Shown here piece after piece: positions 24,708 to 32,738 of a DNA stretch of 64,000 bases. The notes beneath the pieces are model-generated. The model had not been told where the DNA came from. It ran no database searches and saw only the letters and a program-made list of their open reading frames with translations. Origin of the DNA: Streptomyces omiyaensis (lineage in GTDB: Bacteria; Actinomycetota; Actinomycetes; Streptomycetales; Streptomycetaceae); NCBI RefSeq assembly GCF_014650895.1, contig NZ_BMVV01000021.1:78549-142548 (forward strand), written 5' to 3'. Within the stretch, counting starts at the first letter, position 1; the number at the start of each line of letters is the position of its first letter. Made by a program: the position numbers and the translations under genes.

Positions 24708-25529
24708 ATGAAGCTTCGCAACGCCTCCGCGGCCGCCGCGGCCGCCGTCGTCCTCGCCCTGACCGCCACCGCCTGTGGCACCGGCTCGGACTCCGGCAGC
24801 AACGGCGACAAGATCACCATCGGCATCAAGTTCGACCAGCCGGGCCTCGGCCTGAAGACCCCGGACGGCTCGTACGCCGGCTTCGACGTCGACGTCGCCA
24901 AGTACGTCGCCAAGGAGCTGGGTTACGACGAGGGCAAGATCACCTGGAAGCAGGCCCCGTCCGCCGAGCGCGAGAACCTCATCAAGAACGGCGACGTGAA
25001 GTTCGTCGTCGCGAGCTACTCGATCAACGAGAAGCGCCTGAAGGAGGTCGACTTCGCGGGTCCGTACTTCCTGACCCACCAGGACCTGCTGGTCCGTGCC
25101 GACGACACCTCGATCACCAAGGTCGAGGACCTCAACTCCAAGAAGCTCTGCTCGGTCACCGGCTCGACCTCCGCGCAGAACGTCAAGGAGAAGCTGGCCC
25201 CGCAGGCCGACCTCCAGCAGCTCGGCGGCTACTCCGAGTGCCTGACCGGCCTGGAGAACAAGGCCGTCGACGCCCTCACCACGGACGCCTCCATCCTCGC
25301 GGGCTACGCCTCGCAGAAGGAGCACCAGGGCAAGTTCAAGCTCGCGGGCCTCTCGATGAGCGACGAGAACTACGGCATCGGCCTCAAGAAGGGCGACTCC
25401 GACCTCAAGGGCAAGATCAACAAGGCCCTGGAGAAGATGGTGTCCGACGGCACCTGGGACAAGCTCGTGAAGCAGCACTTCGGCCCGTCCGGCTACAAGA
25501 ACGAGCCGGCCCCGAAGATCGCGGGCTGA
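24708..25529 (+). CDS. gluB: Glutamate-binding lipoprotein of the ABC importer
   Basis: A 273-residue substrate-binding protein of family 3. The signal peptide MKLRNASAAAAAAVVLALTA runs into the lipobox TATAC, so Cys near residue 23 should be lipidated and the protein tethered outside the membrane. Domain features: FDVDVAKYVAKELG, LDFAG-type VDFAGPYFLT, and a C-terminal GTWDKLVKQHFG. It captures glutamate and delivers it to GluC-GluD. It is followed by a strong hairpin (25542-25578), which may leave gluB mRNA more abundant than the permease mRNA. Confidence 0.93.
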   Translation: MKLRNASAAAAAAVVLALTATACGTGSDSGSNGDKITIGIKFDQPGLGLKTPDGSYAGFDVDVAKYVAKELGYDEGKITWKQAPSAERENLIKNGDVKFVVASYSINEKRLKEVDFAGPYFLTHQDLLVRADDTSITKVEDLNSKKLCSVTGSTSAQNVKEKLAPQADLQQLGGYSECLTGLENKAVDALTTDASILAGYASQKEHQGKFKLAGLSMSDENYGIGLKKGDSDLKGKINKALEKMVSDGTWDKLVKQHFGPSGYKNEPAPKIAG

Positions 25530-25541
25530 CCTCGCCCCTCA

Positions 25542-25578
25542 CCGTGACGGCCGCCCCCGCGGGGTGCGGCCGCCACGG
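25542..25578 (+). terminator. Hairpin between gluB and gluC
   Basis: A 13-bp stem with one A-C mismatch encloses a 11-base loop that itself is GC-rich. It starts 13 bases after the gluB stop and 68 before gluC. In operons with a binding protein such hairpins often act as partial terminators or as 3' stabilisers of the binding-protein mRNA, which would favour excess GluB. That role is inferred from position. Confidence 0.65.
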
Positions 25579-25646
25579 CACCCCCGGCCGCTGCCGACGC
25601 ACCGGCCGTCCGACCGACCGACCACCAGGGGAGAGCGCGGGGCATC

Positions 25647-26321
25647 GTGTTCGACTTTCTTGATTCCGGGCAGTACGACCTGCTCGGCGCCTTCTGGGTG
25701 ACGGCTCAGCTCGCCCTCTACTCGGCGATCGGCTCGCTGGTCTGGGGCACCGCCCTGGTCGCCATGCGGGTCAGCCCGGTCCCGCTGATGCGCGGCTTCG
25801 GCACCGCGTACGTGAACCTCGTCCGCAACACCCCGCTGACCGTGGTCGTCGTGGCCTGCTCCTTCGGCCTCAACCAGACCCTCCAGGTCACGCTCGGCGG
25901 CGACGACTTCAAGGAGATCGGCTTCCGGCTCGCGGTGCTCGGACTCACCGCGTACACCGGCACCTTCGTCTGCGAGGCGCTGCGCTCCGGCATCAACACG
26001 GTCCCGGCCGGCCAGGCGGAGGCGGCCCGCGCCCTGGGCATGAGCTTCACCCAGGTCCTGACCCTGGTGGTCCTGCCGCAGGCGTTCCGCGCGGCGATCA
26101 CCCCGCTCGCCAACGTGCTCATCGCCCTCACCAAGAACACCACGGTGGCGGCGGCGATCGGCGCGACCGAGGCGGCGCTCCTGATGAAGGAGATGATCGA
26201 GAACGAGGCCCAGGCGCTCTTCACCGTCTTCGGGATCTTCGCCTTCGGCTTCATCGTCCTGACCCTCCCCACCGGCCTGGTCCTGGGCTGGGCGGCCAAG
26301 CGACTGGCGGTGAAGCGGTGA
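25647..26321 (+). CDS. gluC: Glutamate ABC transporter permease
   Basis: A 224-residue membrane protein with the His/Glu/Gln/Arg/opine permease segment (FWVTAQLALYSAIGSLVWG start, then VNLVRNTPLTVVV) and the cytoplasmic EAA loop EAARALGMSFTQVLTLVVLPQAFRAAI read in part. About five hydrophobic helices. The GTG at 25647 follows AGGGGAGAG. It overlaps gluD by four bases (GTGA), so the two subunits are translationally coupled and should form a heterodimer. Confidence 0.93.
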   Translation: MFDFLDSGQYDLLGAFWVTAQLALYSAIGSLVWGTALVAMRVSPVPLMRGFGTAYVNLVRNTPLTVVVVACSFGLNQTLQVTLGGDDFKEIGFRLAVLGLTAYTGTFVCEALRSGINTVPAGQAEAARALGMSFTQVLTLVVLPQAFRAAITPLANVLIALTKNTTVAAAIGATEAALLMKEMIENEAQALFTVFGIFAFGFIVLTLPTGLVLGWAAKRLAVKR

Positions 26322-27208
26322 ACTCCGTCCTCTACGACGTCCCCGGCCCCCGGGCCAGGCAGCGCAACGTCGTCTACACGATCCTCTTCCTCGTCGCGCT
26401 GGGTCTGGTGGCCTACTGGGTCCTCTCCGCCATGGCGGACAAGAACCAGCTGGCGGCGGAGAAGTGGAGCCCGTTCGTCACCGACTCCCAGGTCTGGACG
26501 ACGTACCTGCTGCCCGGTCTGGCCGAGACGCTGAAGGCCGCCGCGCTCTCCATCCTCATCGCGCTCCCGCTCGGCGCCGCCCTGGGCATCGGCCGGCTCT
26601 CCGACCACCGCTGGGTGCGGGTCCCGGTCGGCGCGGTCGTCGAGTTCTTCCGGGCCATCCCGGTGCTGCTCCTGATGATGTTCGCCAGCGCCGTCTACGC
26701 CCAGTTCACGCCCGTCAGCTCCGACTTCCGCCCCCTGTACGCGGTCGTCACCGGCCTGGTGCTCTACAACGCCTCCGTCATCGCCGAGGTCGTCCGCGCC
26801 GGCGTCCTGTCGCTCCCCCGGGGCCAGGGCGACGCGGCCGTCGCGCTCGGCATGCGCAAGGGCCAGACCATGCTGTACGTGCTGCTGCCGCAGGCCGTCA
26901 CGGTCATGCTGCCCGCCCTGGTCAGCCAGCTCGTCGTCATCGTGAAGGACACCGCGCTCGGCGGCGCGCTGCTCGGCTTCGGCGAGCTGCTCAGCCAGAA
27001 CCGGCAGATCACCGCGAACTACGGCGCCAACACGATCGCCGCCTTCACGGTCATCGCCCTCGTCTACATCGTGCTCAACGCCCTCCTCACCCACCTCGCC
27101 GCCCGCCTGGAGAGGCGACTCCGCCAGGGCCGCAGGGCCGCCGCGGTGAAGGACGTCGCCCCGGTCACGAACGTCGAGATGGGCGGGGCGAACGCCGGCG
27201 GCGTCTGA
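26318..27208 (+). CDS. gluD: Glutamate ABC transporter permease
   Basis: A 296-residue partner permease, longer than GluC by a first helix and a C-terminal basic tail. N-terminal VVYTILFLVALGLVAYWV is the first helix. The EAA-type loop reads GDAAVALGMRKGQTMLYV with VLLPQAVTVML. The GTG start overlaps the gluC stop (26318-26321), the classical coupled pair. No gene follows on the same strand for 327 bases, so this ends the operon. Confidence 0.93.
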   Translation: MNSVLYDVPGPRARQRNVVYTILFLVALGLVAYWVLSAMADKNQLAAEKWSPFVTDSQVWTTYLLPGLAETLKAAALSILIALPLGAALGIGRLSDHRWVRVPVGAVVEFFRAIPVLLLMMFASAVYAQFTPVSSDFRPLYAVVTGLVLYNASVIAEVVRAGVLSLPRGQGDAAVALGMRKGQTMLYVLLPQAVTVMLPALVSQLVVIVKDTALGGALLGFGELLSQNRQITANYGANTIAAFTVIALVYIVLNALLTHLAARLERRLRQGRRAAAVKDVAPVTNVEMGGANAGGV

Positions 27209-27535
27209 GCCCCGCCCCTACGACCACCACCCCGACCGGCCCGGTTTCCCCCAAGTTCCGCGCCCGTCCACTTCCGGCCCCGTCGCCCTCCCCCGGACCG
27301 CATGCCTCCGGTGAAAGCGGCGGGGCCGGAGGTCCTGGTGGGACGCGGAGCGGTACGAGAGGCACCCGCCCCGCCCGGGAACGGCCCTGACCGGACATCA
27401 GGCGCACCACGCCCACCGCGTCACTTGACGCAAAACACCCTGAGTGGGTTGCATACGGTCTGTGATCAAGCACCGGGCCCATGCCACACTCTGCTGTGCT
27501 GCCCCTCTGTCCGTCCGGCCTCCAGGAGCCGCGCC
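27209..27535. other. Intergenic region after gluD
   Basis: About 330 bases. No clear terminator hairpin with a perfect stem is seen after gluD. The right half has TTGACG at 27425-27430 and TTGCATACGGT around 27449-27459, but the spacing between them is 18 to 23, so I give only weak support as a promoter for the monooxygenase gene. Open frames crossing the region lack RBS. Confidence 0.4.
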
Positions 27536-29611
27536 GTGGACCCGGTGATCATCGTGGGCGCGGGGCCGGTCGGCCTCGCGCTCTCCCTCGCGCTCGCCGC
27601 GCAGAACGTGCCCAGCGTCGTCCTCGACGAGACCTCCGGCAAGGAGGAGCCGCGCCCCGCGCGGACCGTCGTGCTCCGCGCCGACACGGCCGCCCTCGTC
27701 GAGCGGCTGGGCTGTGCCACCGTCCGTGACGAGGGCCTGCGCTGGGTGGGCTGGCGCGGGATGCGCAAGCGCCACCAGACCCGGCAGGTCGCCTTCGACC
27801 TGGGGCTCGGCGGCACCGAGGAGTGGTCGGAGGACCCGGCGTCGCCGGCCGCGCCGGCCGCCCCCCTGCACATCCCCCAGCACGCCCTGGCCCGCGGCCT
27901 GCGCGACGCCATCGCCCGCGAACCGCTCGTCCGGCTCGTCACCGAGGCCCGCCTGGACGCGGTCGAGCAGGACCGCGCCGGAGTCACCGCCCACACCCGC
28001 GGCCCGGACGGCACCTGGTGGCGCGGCAGCCACCTCGTGGGCTGCGACGGCGCCCGCTCGACCGTCCGCAAGCTGCTCGGCGTCCGCTTCCCCGGCCGCA
28101 CCGCGGTCGAGCGGCACGCGGTCGCCGCCCTGCGCACCGAACTCCCCTGGCCCGGCGAGGCCCTGCTGCACCGTCAGCCCCCGTGGCGCGGGGCAGGCGA
28201 GGAGATCAGCGCCCGTCCGCTGCCGGACGGGGTGTGGCGGATCGACTGGCTGCTGCCGCCGCGCGGCGAACTCGTCACCCCGGACGCCCTGGTGGCCCGG
28301 ATCCGCGAGACCCTCGCCGGCTGGTGCGACGGCACCACGCCGCCGTACGAGCTCCTCGACACCGGCGTCCACACCCTGCACCACCGGCTCGCCCGCCGCT
28401 GGCGCGTCGACCGGGTGCTGCTCGCCGGGGACGCGGCCCACCTGCTGGGCGCGATCGGCACCCAGGGCCTCGACGAGGGCCTCCGGGACGTCGACAACCT
28501 CGCCTGGAAGCTCGCCCTCACCTGGCACCGCGCCGCCCCGGACGCCCTGCTCGACAGCTACCAGAGCGAGCGCCGGGCGGCGATCGCCGCCCGTCTGCGC
28601 GCGGCCGACCAGGCCCTTCCGGTGCTCCGCGGCGGCGGCGGGCTGCGCGGCTACCTGCCGGGCGTGACCCGCGGCCACGACGCCCTGCTGACCGACGGCC
28701 ACCTGGGGCGCGGCCCGCTGGGGGCCTCTCCGGCCTACCCGCACTCGCCGCTCGCCGCGCCGTACGCCGAGGGCATGGTCCCGGTGGGCACCCCGCTCGG
28801 CGCCCCCGTCGAGGACGTCCGGGTGACGGCCCCCGACGACACCACGGTACGGCTCCGGGACCGGCTGGGCCGGGCCCGGCTGCTGGTCCTGCTCGTCGCT
28901 CCCGGCTCCGGCGTGTGGGAGCGGCGGCACTGGCGGACCGCCGGGCTGATGCCCCGCCTGGAGGAGGCCGCCGAGGCGCTTCCGGTGGCGTCGGAGGTCC
29001 TGGTGACCGACGCCTACCCGGGCGCCCCGGCCCACGCGGTCCTGCTGATCCGTCCCGACGGGCACCTGGTCGCCGCCTTCGCCGGCGTGCTGCCGGAGGA
29101 ACTGCACGCGGCGGCGGAGGCCGCCCGCGGCAGCGTCCCCGAGGAGTCCGCGCCGCCCGCCGGCCCGGAGCGGGGCCGCCGTGCCCTCCCTCCGGGGGAG
29201 GCCCGGTCGGCCCTGCCCCCGGGGCGGACCCGGTCGGCCGCCACCCGGGAGGAGGACGCTCCGGAGGGGGCCCGCACGGCCCCGCACGGGGGAGGGGGGC
29301 GCCCCGGGGGCTCCGGCGCGGGCCCGACGCCCGACGCGGCGCCCCGCGCCGCGAGCGGTGCCCCGAGCGGTGCGGCGACCGGCGCCGCGACCGGTGCCGC
29401 CGCCGGCTCCACGACCGCTGCCGCCTCGGGGAGCGCCGCCGGTGCGGCCGGCTCCGGTGCGCCCGGCCCCGGGGACGGCAGGAGGGCCTCGCAGGCCCTT
29501 TCCCCGCAGGGTTCCGGCGACGGCGAGCGGCCCCCGGCCGCCGTCTCCGCCGAGGTCCCGGCGCCGGCCGAGGCGTCCCGGGGACACGACCGGACTGCGG
29601 ACGTCCATTGA
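27536..29611 (+). CDS. FAD-dependent aromatic-ring monooxygenase with long disordered tail
   Basis: A 691-residue flavoprotein monooxygenase of the PheA/TfdB type. N-terminal dinucleotide fold with IIVGAGPVGLALSLALA, the GD motif LLAGDAAHLLG at the middle, and the QGLDEGLRDVDNLAWKLAL helix. A thioredoxin-like segment follows to about 530. Residues about 531-691 are Ala/Gly/Pro/Arg-rich low complexity with Gly-Ala-Ala-Thr type repeats, unusual for this family. Start GTG 27536 follows CAGGAG with 7-base spacing. Substrate unknown. The 3' end overlaps the -35 candidate of the next transcript. Confidence 0.88.
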   Translation: MDPVIIVGAGPVGLALSLALAAQNVPSVVLDETSGKEEPRPARTVVLRADTAALVERLGCATVRDEGLRWVGWRGMRKRHQTRQVAFDLGLGGTEEWSEDPASPAAPAAPLHIPQHALARGLRDAIAREPLVRLVTEARLDAVEQDRAGVTAHTRGPDGTWWRGSHLVGCDGARSTVRKLLGVRFPGRTAVERHAVAALRTELPWPGEALLHRQPPWRGAGEEISARPLPDGVWRIDWLLPPRGELVTPDALVARIRETLAGWCDGTTPPYELLDTGVHTLHHRLARRWRVDRVLLAGDAAHLLGAIGTQGLDEGLRDVDNLAWKLALTWHRAAPDALLDSYQSERRAAIAARLRAADQALPVLRGGGGLRGYLPGVTRGHDALLTDGHLGRGPLGASPAYPHSPLAAPYAEGMVPVGTPLGAPVEDVRVTAPDDTTVRLRDRLGRARLLVLLVAPGSGVWERRHWRTAGLMPRLEEAAEALPVASEVLVTDAYPGAPAHAVLLIRPDGHLVAAFAGVLPEELHAAAEAARGSVPEESAPPAGPERGRRALPPGEARSALPPGRTRSAATREEDAPEGARTAPHGGGGRPGGSGAGPTPDAAPRAASGAPSGAATGAATGAAAGSTTAAASGSAAGAAGSGAPGPGDGRRASQALSPQGSGDGERPPAAVSAEVPAPAEASRGHDRTADVH

Positions 29612-29636
29612 TTCGCGCGGGCGCGCGTGGTGTACT
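29608..29636 (+). promoter_or_regulatory. Candidate promoter for the leader peptide-CDO operon
   Basis: TTGATT at 29608-29613 and TGTACT at 29631-29636 are 17 bp apart. The -35 overlaps the stop of the monooxygenase gene. Predicted transcription would begin near 29644, where a GTG codon opens the leader frame, so a leaderless leader peptide is also possible. The -10 is a weak match. Confidence 0.4.
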
Positions 29637-29682
29637 CCGGAACGTGACCGACACCGATGTGCGCCTGTGGCGGAGGGTCCAT

Positions 29683-29730
29683 ATGGACCTGATCCGCTAT
29701 GCGGGCTGCGTGTGTCGCCCGTCCTTCTGA
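29683..29730 (+). CDS. Cys-containing leader peptide, 15 residues
   Basis: The frame MDLIRYAGCVCRPSF is preceded by GGAGGG with 5-base spacing. It ends 138 bases before the cysteine dioxygenase gene. The Cys-Val-Cys codons (TGC GTG TGT) near its end are what a ribosome-mediated sensor of charged tRNA-Cys would use. Similar tiny Cys-rich leaders precede sulfur genes in Streptomyces. A longer frame from GTG 29644 (28 residues) is possible. The function is inferred from codon content, position and the downstream hairpins. Confidence 0.75.
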   Translation: MDLIRYAGCVCRPSF

Positions 29731-29761
29731 ACTCGCTTCCCTTCCCCCCGCGCGCCCCGCC

Positions 29762-29831
29762 CCGCGCCGGACGTCCGTCCGGCGCGGTGACCTCGGTGTC
29801 CCCCGGACCTCCCGCCGGTTCCTCCCGGCGG
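29762..29831 (+). promoter_or_regulatory. Hairpins between the Cys leader and cysteine dioxygenase
   Basis: Two stems follow the leader peptide: an 11-bp perfect stem with 4-base loop at 29762-29787, and a 7-bp perfect stem with 6-base loop at 29812-29831. Between the leader stop (29730) and the first stem is a C-rich stretch. Together with the leader they look like an attenuation module that would respond to ribosome stalling at the Cys codons. Whether they are mutually exclusive (terminator and antiterminator) I could not show from simple pairing. Confidence 0.55.
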
Positions 29832-29868
29832 CGCGGCGCGCACCCCAGCGATTCCAGGACGGTCACCC

Positions 29869-30414
29869 GTGCCCGCGTCTTCTGTCACCCCCTCCCCCGT
29901 CGCCGCCCGGGCGGCCGCCGGCCCGCCGACGGCCGCCGAACTGCTCGACTTCGCCCGCCGCACCGCGGCCGACCAGGCCCTGGTCGACTCCCTCCCGCTC
30001 GATCCGGAGGGCCGTACCTGGGTCCGGCTGGACGGTCCCGGCGGCAGCGAGGCCTGGCTGATCGGCTGGCCTCCCGGCACCGGCACCGGCTGGCACGACC
30101 ACGCCGAGTCCTTCGGCGCCTTCGCCACCGCCCGCGGCAGCCTCACCGAGCACGCCCTCGCCGTACGCCTCCCGGCGGGCGGCTGGAAGACCCTGGAGCT
30201 GGCCGAGGACCTCGACCGCTCCCGCCGTCTCGGCGCGGGCGACGGGCGCGCCTTCGGCCGCGACCACCTCCACGAGGTGCTGAACCCCTCGCCCGACACC
30301 CATGCGGTCTCGGTCCACGCCTACTACCCGCCGCTCCCGCTGATCCGGCGCTTCAGCCGGACGGGCGCGGTGCTCCGCCTGGAGCACGTCGAGCGTCCGG
30401 AGGACTGGCAGTGA
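29869..30414 (+). CDS. Cysteine dioxygenase (cupin)
   Basis: A 181-residue type I cysteine dioxygenase, which oxidises L-cysteine to cysteine sulfinate with Fe(II) and O2 and so removes excess cysteine. The cupin iron ligands are readable: His76 and His78 in GWHDHAESFGAF and His135 in HLHEVLNP; His133 is next to it. The GTG start at 29869 has weak RBS sequence upstream (CCAGGAC-type). It overlaps the rhodanese gene by four bases (GTGA), so the two are coupled. Expression is probably set by the leader at 29683. Confidence 0.92.
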   Translation: MPASSVTPSPVAARAAAGPPTAAELLDFARRTAADQALVDSLPLDPEGRTWVRLDGPGGSEAWLIGWPPGTGTGWHDHAESFGAFATARGSLTEHALAVRLPAGGWKTLELAEDLDRSRRLGAGDGRAFGRDHLHEVLNPSPDTHAVSVHAYYPPLPLIRRFSRTGAVLRLEHVERPEDWQ

Positions 30415-30824
30415 GCACGGACCACGTCGGCATCGACGAGCTGCTGGAGCGGGTGCGGTCCGGCCTGGACCGGGTCGACGCCCACGCGGCGTACGAGCAG
30501 TACGAGGCGGGGGCGGCCCTCCTGGTCGACACCCGCTACGCGGCCCTGCGGGAACGGGACGGTCTGGTGCCGGGCGCGCTGGTCGTGGAGCGGAACGAGC
30601 TGGAGTGGCGGCTCGATCCGCTGGGCAGCCACCGGTCCCCCCGGGCGACCGGCCACGACCTGCGGGTGATCGTGTTCTGCAACGAGGGCTACGCCTCCTC
30701 GCTGGCGGCGGAGTCCCTCCGTCGGCTGGGCCTGCACCGCGCGACGGACCTGATCGGAGGCTTCCAGGCCTGGAAGGCGGCGGGGCTCCCCGTCCTCCTC
30801 CCGGCCGGCCGGTCGGCCCTCTGA
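30411..30824 (+). CDS. Rhodanese-like sulfurtransferase
   Basis: A 137-residue single-domain rhodanese with the active Cys90 in VIVFCNEGYASS, the six-residue CxxGxxS loop typical of sulfurtransferases. The N-terminal ~35 residues are helical and separate. It probably handles persulfide or sulfite-linked sulfur downstream of cysteine oxidation. The GTG start lies inside the CDO stop (GTGA), so translation is coupled. The pairing with CDO and a Cys leader makes a cysteine-overflow role likely. Confidence 0.9.
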   Translation: MSTDHVGIDELLERVRSGLDRVDAHAAYEQYEAGAALLVDTRYAALRERDGLVPGALVVERNELEWRLDPLGSHRSPRATGHDLRVIVFCNEGYASSLAAESLRRLGLHRATDLIGGFQAWKAAGLPVLLPAGRSAL

Positions 30825-30953
30825 CCCGTCCCCTCTCCCCCGGCGCGGCGCCCGCCCTCCCCCAGGCGGGGCGCCCGGGCCTCGCCCCCTCCTCCGGCAC
30901 GCCCCCCGCGTGCCGTCGGACCGTCCCCCCGGGCCGGTCCGGGACGGAGGGTG

Positions 30954-31520
30954 CTAGTAGCCCTCCTCCAGGCCGTCGGTGGACTCGCCCTCCTCCTCCA
31001 GGGCCTGGCGGACGACCCGCAGGGCCATGCCCTCCGGGTACCCCTTGCGGGCGAGCATGCCGGCCAGGCGTCTGAGCCGGCGGTCGCGCTCGAGACCGCG
31101 GGTGGCGTGGAGCTTGCGCGCCACCAGTTCGCGGGCGGTGGCCTCCTCCCGTTCGGAGTCCAGCTGCCCGATGGCCTCCTGCACGAGGCCCGGGTCGACG
31201 CCCTTGGTCCGCAGCTCACGGGCGAGGGCCCGGCGGGCGAGGCCCCGCCCGTGATGCCGGGACTCCACCCAGGCGTCCGCGAAGGCCGCGTCGTCGATGA
31301 GGCCGACGTCCTCGAAGCGGGCGAGGACCTCCTCGGCGACGTCGTCGGGGATCTCCCGCTTGCGCAGCGCGTCGGCCAGCTGCTTGCGCGTGCGGGGGGT
31401 TCCGGTGAGCAGGCGCAGACAGATCGCCCGCGCCCGCTCCGCCGGATCCTGGGGTGACGGCTCCTTCTCGGCCCTCGACGAGTCGGGGCCGTCACCCGGC
31501 CATTCGGTGCGACCGGTCAC
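30954..31520 (-). CDS. recX: RecA regulator RecX
   Basis: A 188-residue RecX, which inhibits or regulates RecA filaments. Three tandem three-helix repeats are visible: AERARAICLRLLTGTPRTRK, then VAEEVLARFEDVGLIDDAAF and GLARRALARELRTKGVD segments, with an acidic C-terminus. GTG start at 31520, four bases after the recA stop, so recA-recX form one transcript with coupled translation, as in most actinobacteria. Length is normal for the family with a longer charged N-terminus (about 25 residues). Confidence 0.92.
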   Translation of the reverse strand: MTGRTEWPGDGPDSSRAEKEPSPQDPAERARAICLRLLTGTPRTRKQLADALRKREIPDDVAEEVLARFEDVGLIDDAAFADAWVESRHHGRGLARRALARELRTKGVDPGLVQEAIGQLDSEREEATARELVARKLHATRGLERDRRLRRLAGMLARKGYPEGMALRVVRQALEEEGESTDGLEEGY

Positions 31521-31524
31521 CGGT

Positions 31525-32649
31525 TCAGCTCTTGGCCGCGGTGGCCTTGGTCGCCTTGACGGTCTTCACCGCCGTGGCCTTGGCGTCGTCCGCGCCGGCC
31601 GCGTCCGCCGCCTCGGCGGTGTCGGTGGCCGCGTCGGCCTTCGCCGCGTCGGGCCGGACGCCGACGCCCAGCTTCTCCTTGATCTTCCGCTCGATCTCGT
31701 TGGCGAGGTCGGGGTTGTCCTTCAGGAAGTTGCGGGCGTTCTCCTTGCCCTGGCCGAGCTGGTCGCCCTCGTAGGTGTACCAGGCACCGGCCTTGCGGAC
31801 GAAGCCGTGCTCCACGCCCATGTCGATCAGACCGCCCTCGCGGCTGATGCCCTGGCCGTAGAGGATGTCGAACTCGGCCTGCTTGAACGGCGGGGCGACC
31901 TTGTTCTTGACGACCTTGACGCGGGTGCGGTTGCCGACCGCCTCCGTGCCGTCCTTGAGGGTCTCGATGCGGCGGATGTCGAGGCGCACCGAGGCGTAGA
32001 ACTTGAGGGCGCGGCCACCGGTCGTGGTCTCCGGCGAGCCGAACATCACGCCGATCTTCTCGCGGAGCTGGTTGATGAAGATCGCGGTGGTCTTGGACTG
32101 GTTGAGCGCGCTGGTGATCTTCCGGAGCGCCTGGCTCATCAGACGGGCCTGGAGACCCACGTGGGAGTCGCCCATCTCGCCCTCGATCTCCGCGCGCGGG
32201 ACGAGCGCGGCGACGGAGTCGATGACGATGAGGTCGAGGGCGCCGGAGCGGACCAGCATGTCGACGATCTCGAGGGCCTGCTCGCCGTTGTCCGGCTGGG
32301 ACAGGATGAGGTTGTCGATGTCGACGCCGAGCTTCTTGGCGTACTCGGGGTCGAGGGCGTGCTCGGCGTCGACGAAGGCGACCTGTCCGCCGGCCTTCTG
32401 CGCGTTGGCCACGGCGTGCAGGGTCAGGGTCGTCTTGCCGGAGGACTCCGGGCCGTAGATCTCCACGACACGGCCGCGCGGCAGACCGCCGACGCCGAGC
32501 GCGACGTCGAGGGCGGTCGAGCCGGTGGAGATCACCTCGATCGGCTCCTGGGTGCGGTCGCCCATGCGCATCACGGCGCCCTTGCCGAATTGGCGTTCAA
32601 TCTGTGCGAGCGCGGCGTCGAGCGCCTTCTCGCGGTCGGTTCCTGCCAT
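31525..32649 (-). CDS. recA: Recombinase RecA
   Basis: RecA drives homologous recombination and promotes LexA cleavage in the SOS response. The 374-residue protein has Walker A GPESSGKTT at 66-74, DNA-binding loops GDSHVGLQARLMSQ and NQLREKIGVMFG, and an Ala/Thr/Asp-rich C-terminal tail that is longer than in E. coli, as usual in Streptomyces. ATG 32649 follows GGGTGGAA. Upstream an in-frame extension to 32715 contains the promoter and is not coding. Transcription is under two damage elements: the RecA-NDp promoter at 32693 and a LexA box at 32791. Confidence 0.98.
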   Translation of the reverse strand: MAGTDREKALDAALAQIERQFGKGAVMRMGDRTQEPIEVISTGSTALDVALGVGGLPRGRVVEIYGPESSGKTTLTLHAVANAQKAGGQVAFVDAEHALDPEYAKKLGVDIDNLILSQPDNGEQALEIVDMLVRSGALDLIVIDSVAALVPRAEIEGEMGDSHVGLQARLMSQALRKITSALNQSKTTAIFINQLREKIGVMFGSPETTTGGRALKFYASVRLDIRRIETLKDGTEAVGNRTRVKVVKNKVAPPFKQAEFDILYGQGISREGGLIDMGVEHGFVRKAGAWYTYEGDQLGQGKENARNFLKDNPDLANEIERKIKEKLGVGVRPDAAKADAATDTAEAADAAGADDAKATAVKTVKATKATAAKS

Positions 32650-32692
32650 GGGTTCCACCCGGTTTGCTTGAGTCGATCGCTTCATGTGAAAG

Positions 32693-32715
32693 ACGCTAAC
32701 CCCTGCCACTGACAA
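32693..32715 (-). promoter_or_regulatory. RecA-NDp (PafBC-type) promoter of recA
   Basis: On the minus strand TTGTCAGTG (32707-32715), an 8-bp spacer and TAGCGT (32693-32698) exactly match the mycobacterial damage-inducible consensus tTGTCRgtg-N8-TAgnnT, which works without LexA through PafBC. It would start transcription about 37 bases before recA ATG. Exact match of a long composite motif in the right place is strong evidence. Confidence 0.9.
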
Positions 32716-32738
32716 CGGGCTCCCGCGTCCCTCCGACC

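Noticed and set aside
27425..27459. Promoter TTGACG ... TACGGT before the monooxygenase
   Set aside because: The spacing is about 23 bp for that pair; kept only as a note in the intergenic entry.
29131..29611. Frameshift in the monooxygenase gene producing the tail
   Set aside because: No direct proof: the frame is open, with codon use like its neighbours. Listed as a possibility in findings only.
30921..30947. Terminator CCGTCCC ... GGGACGG after recX
   Set aside because: Only 7 bp stem with a 13-base GC-rich loop; chance pairing is likely in this composition.
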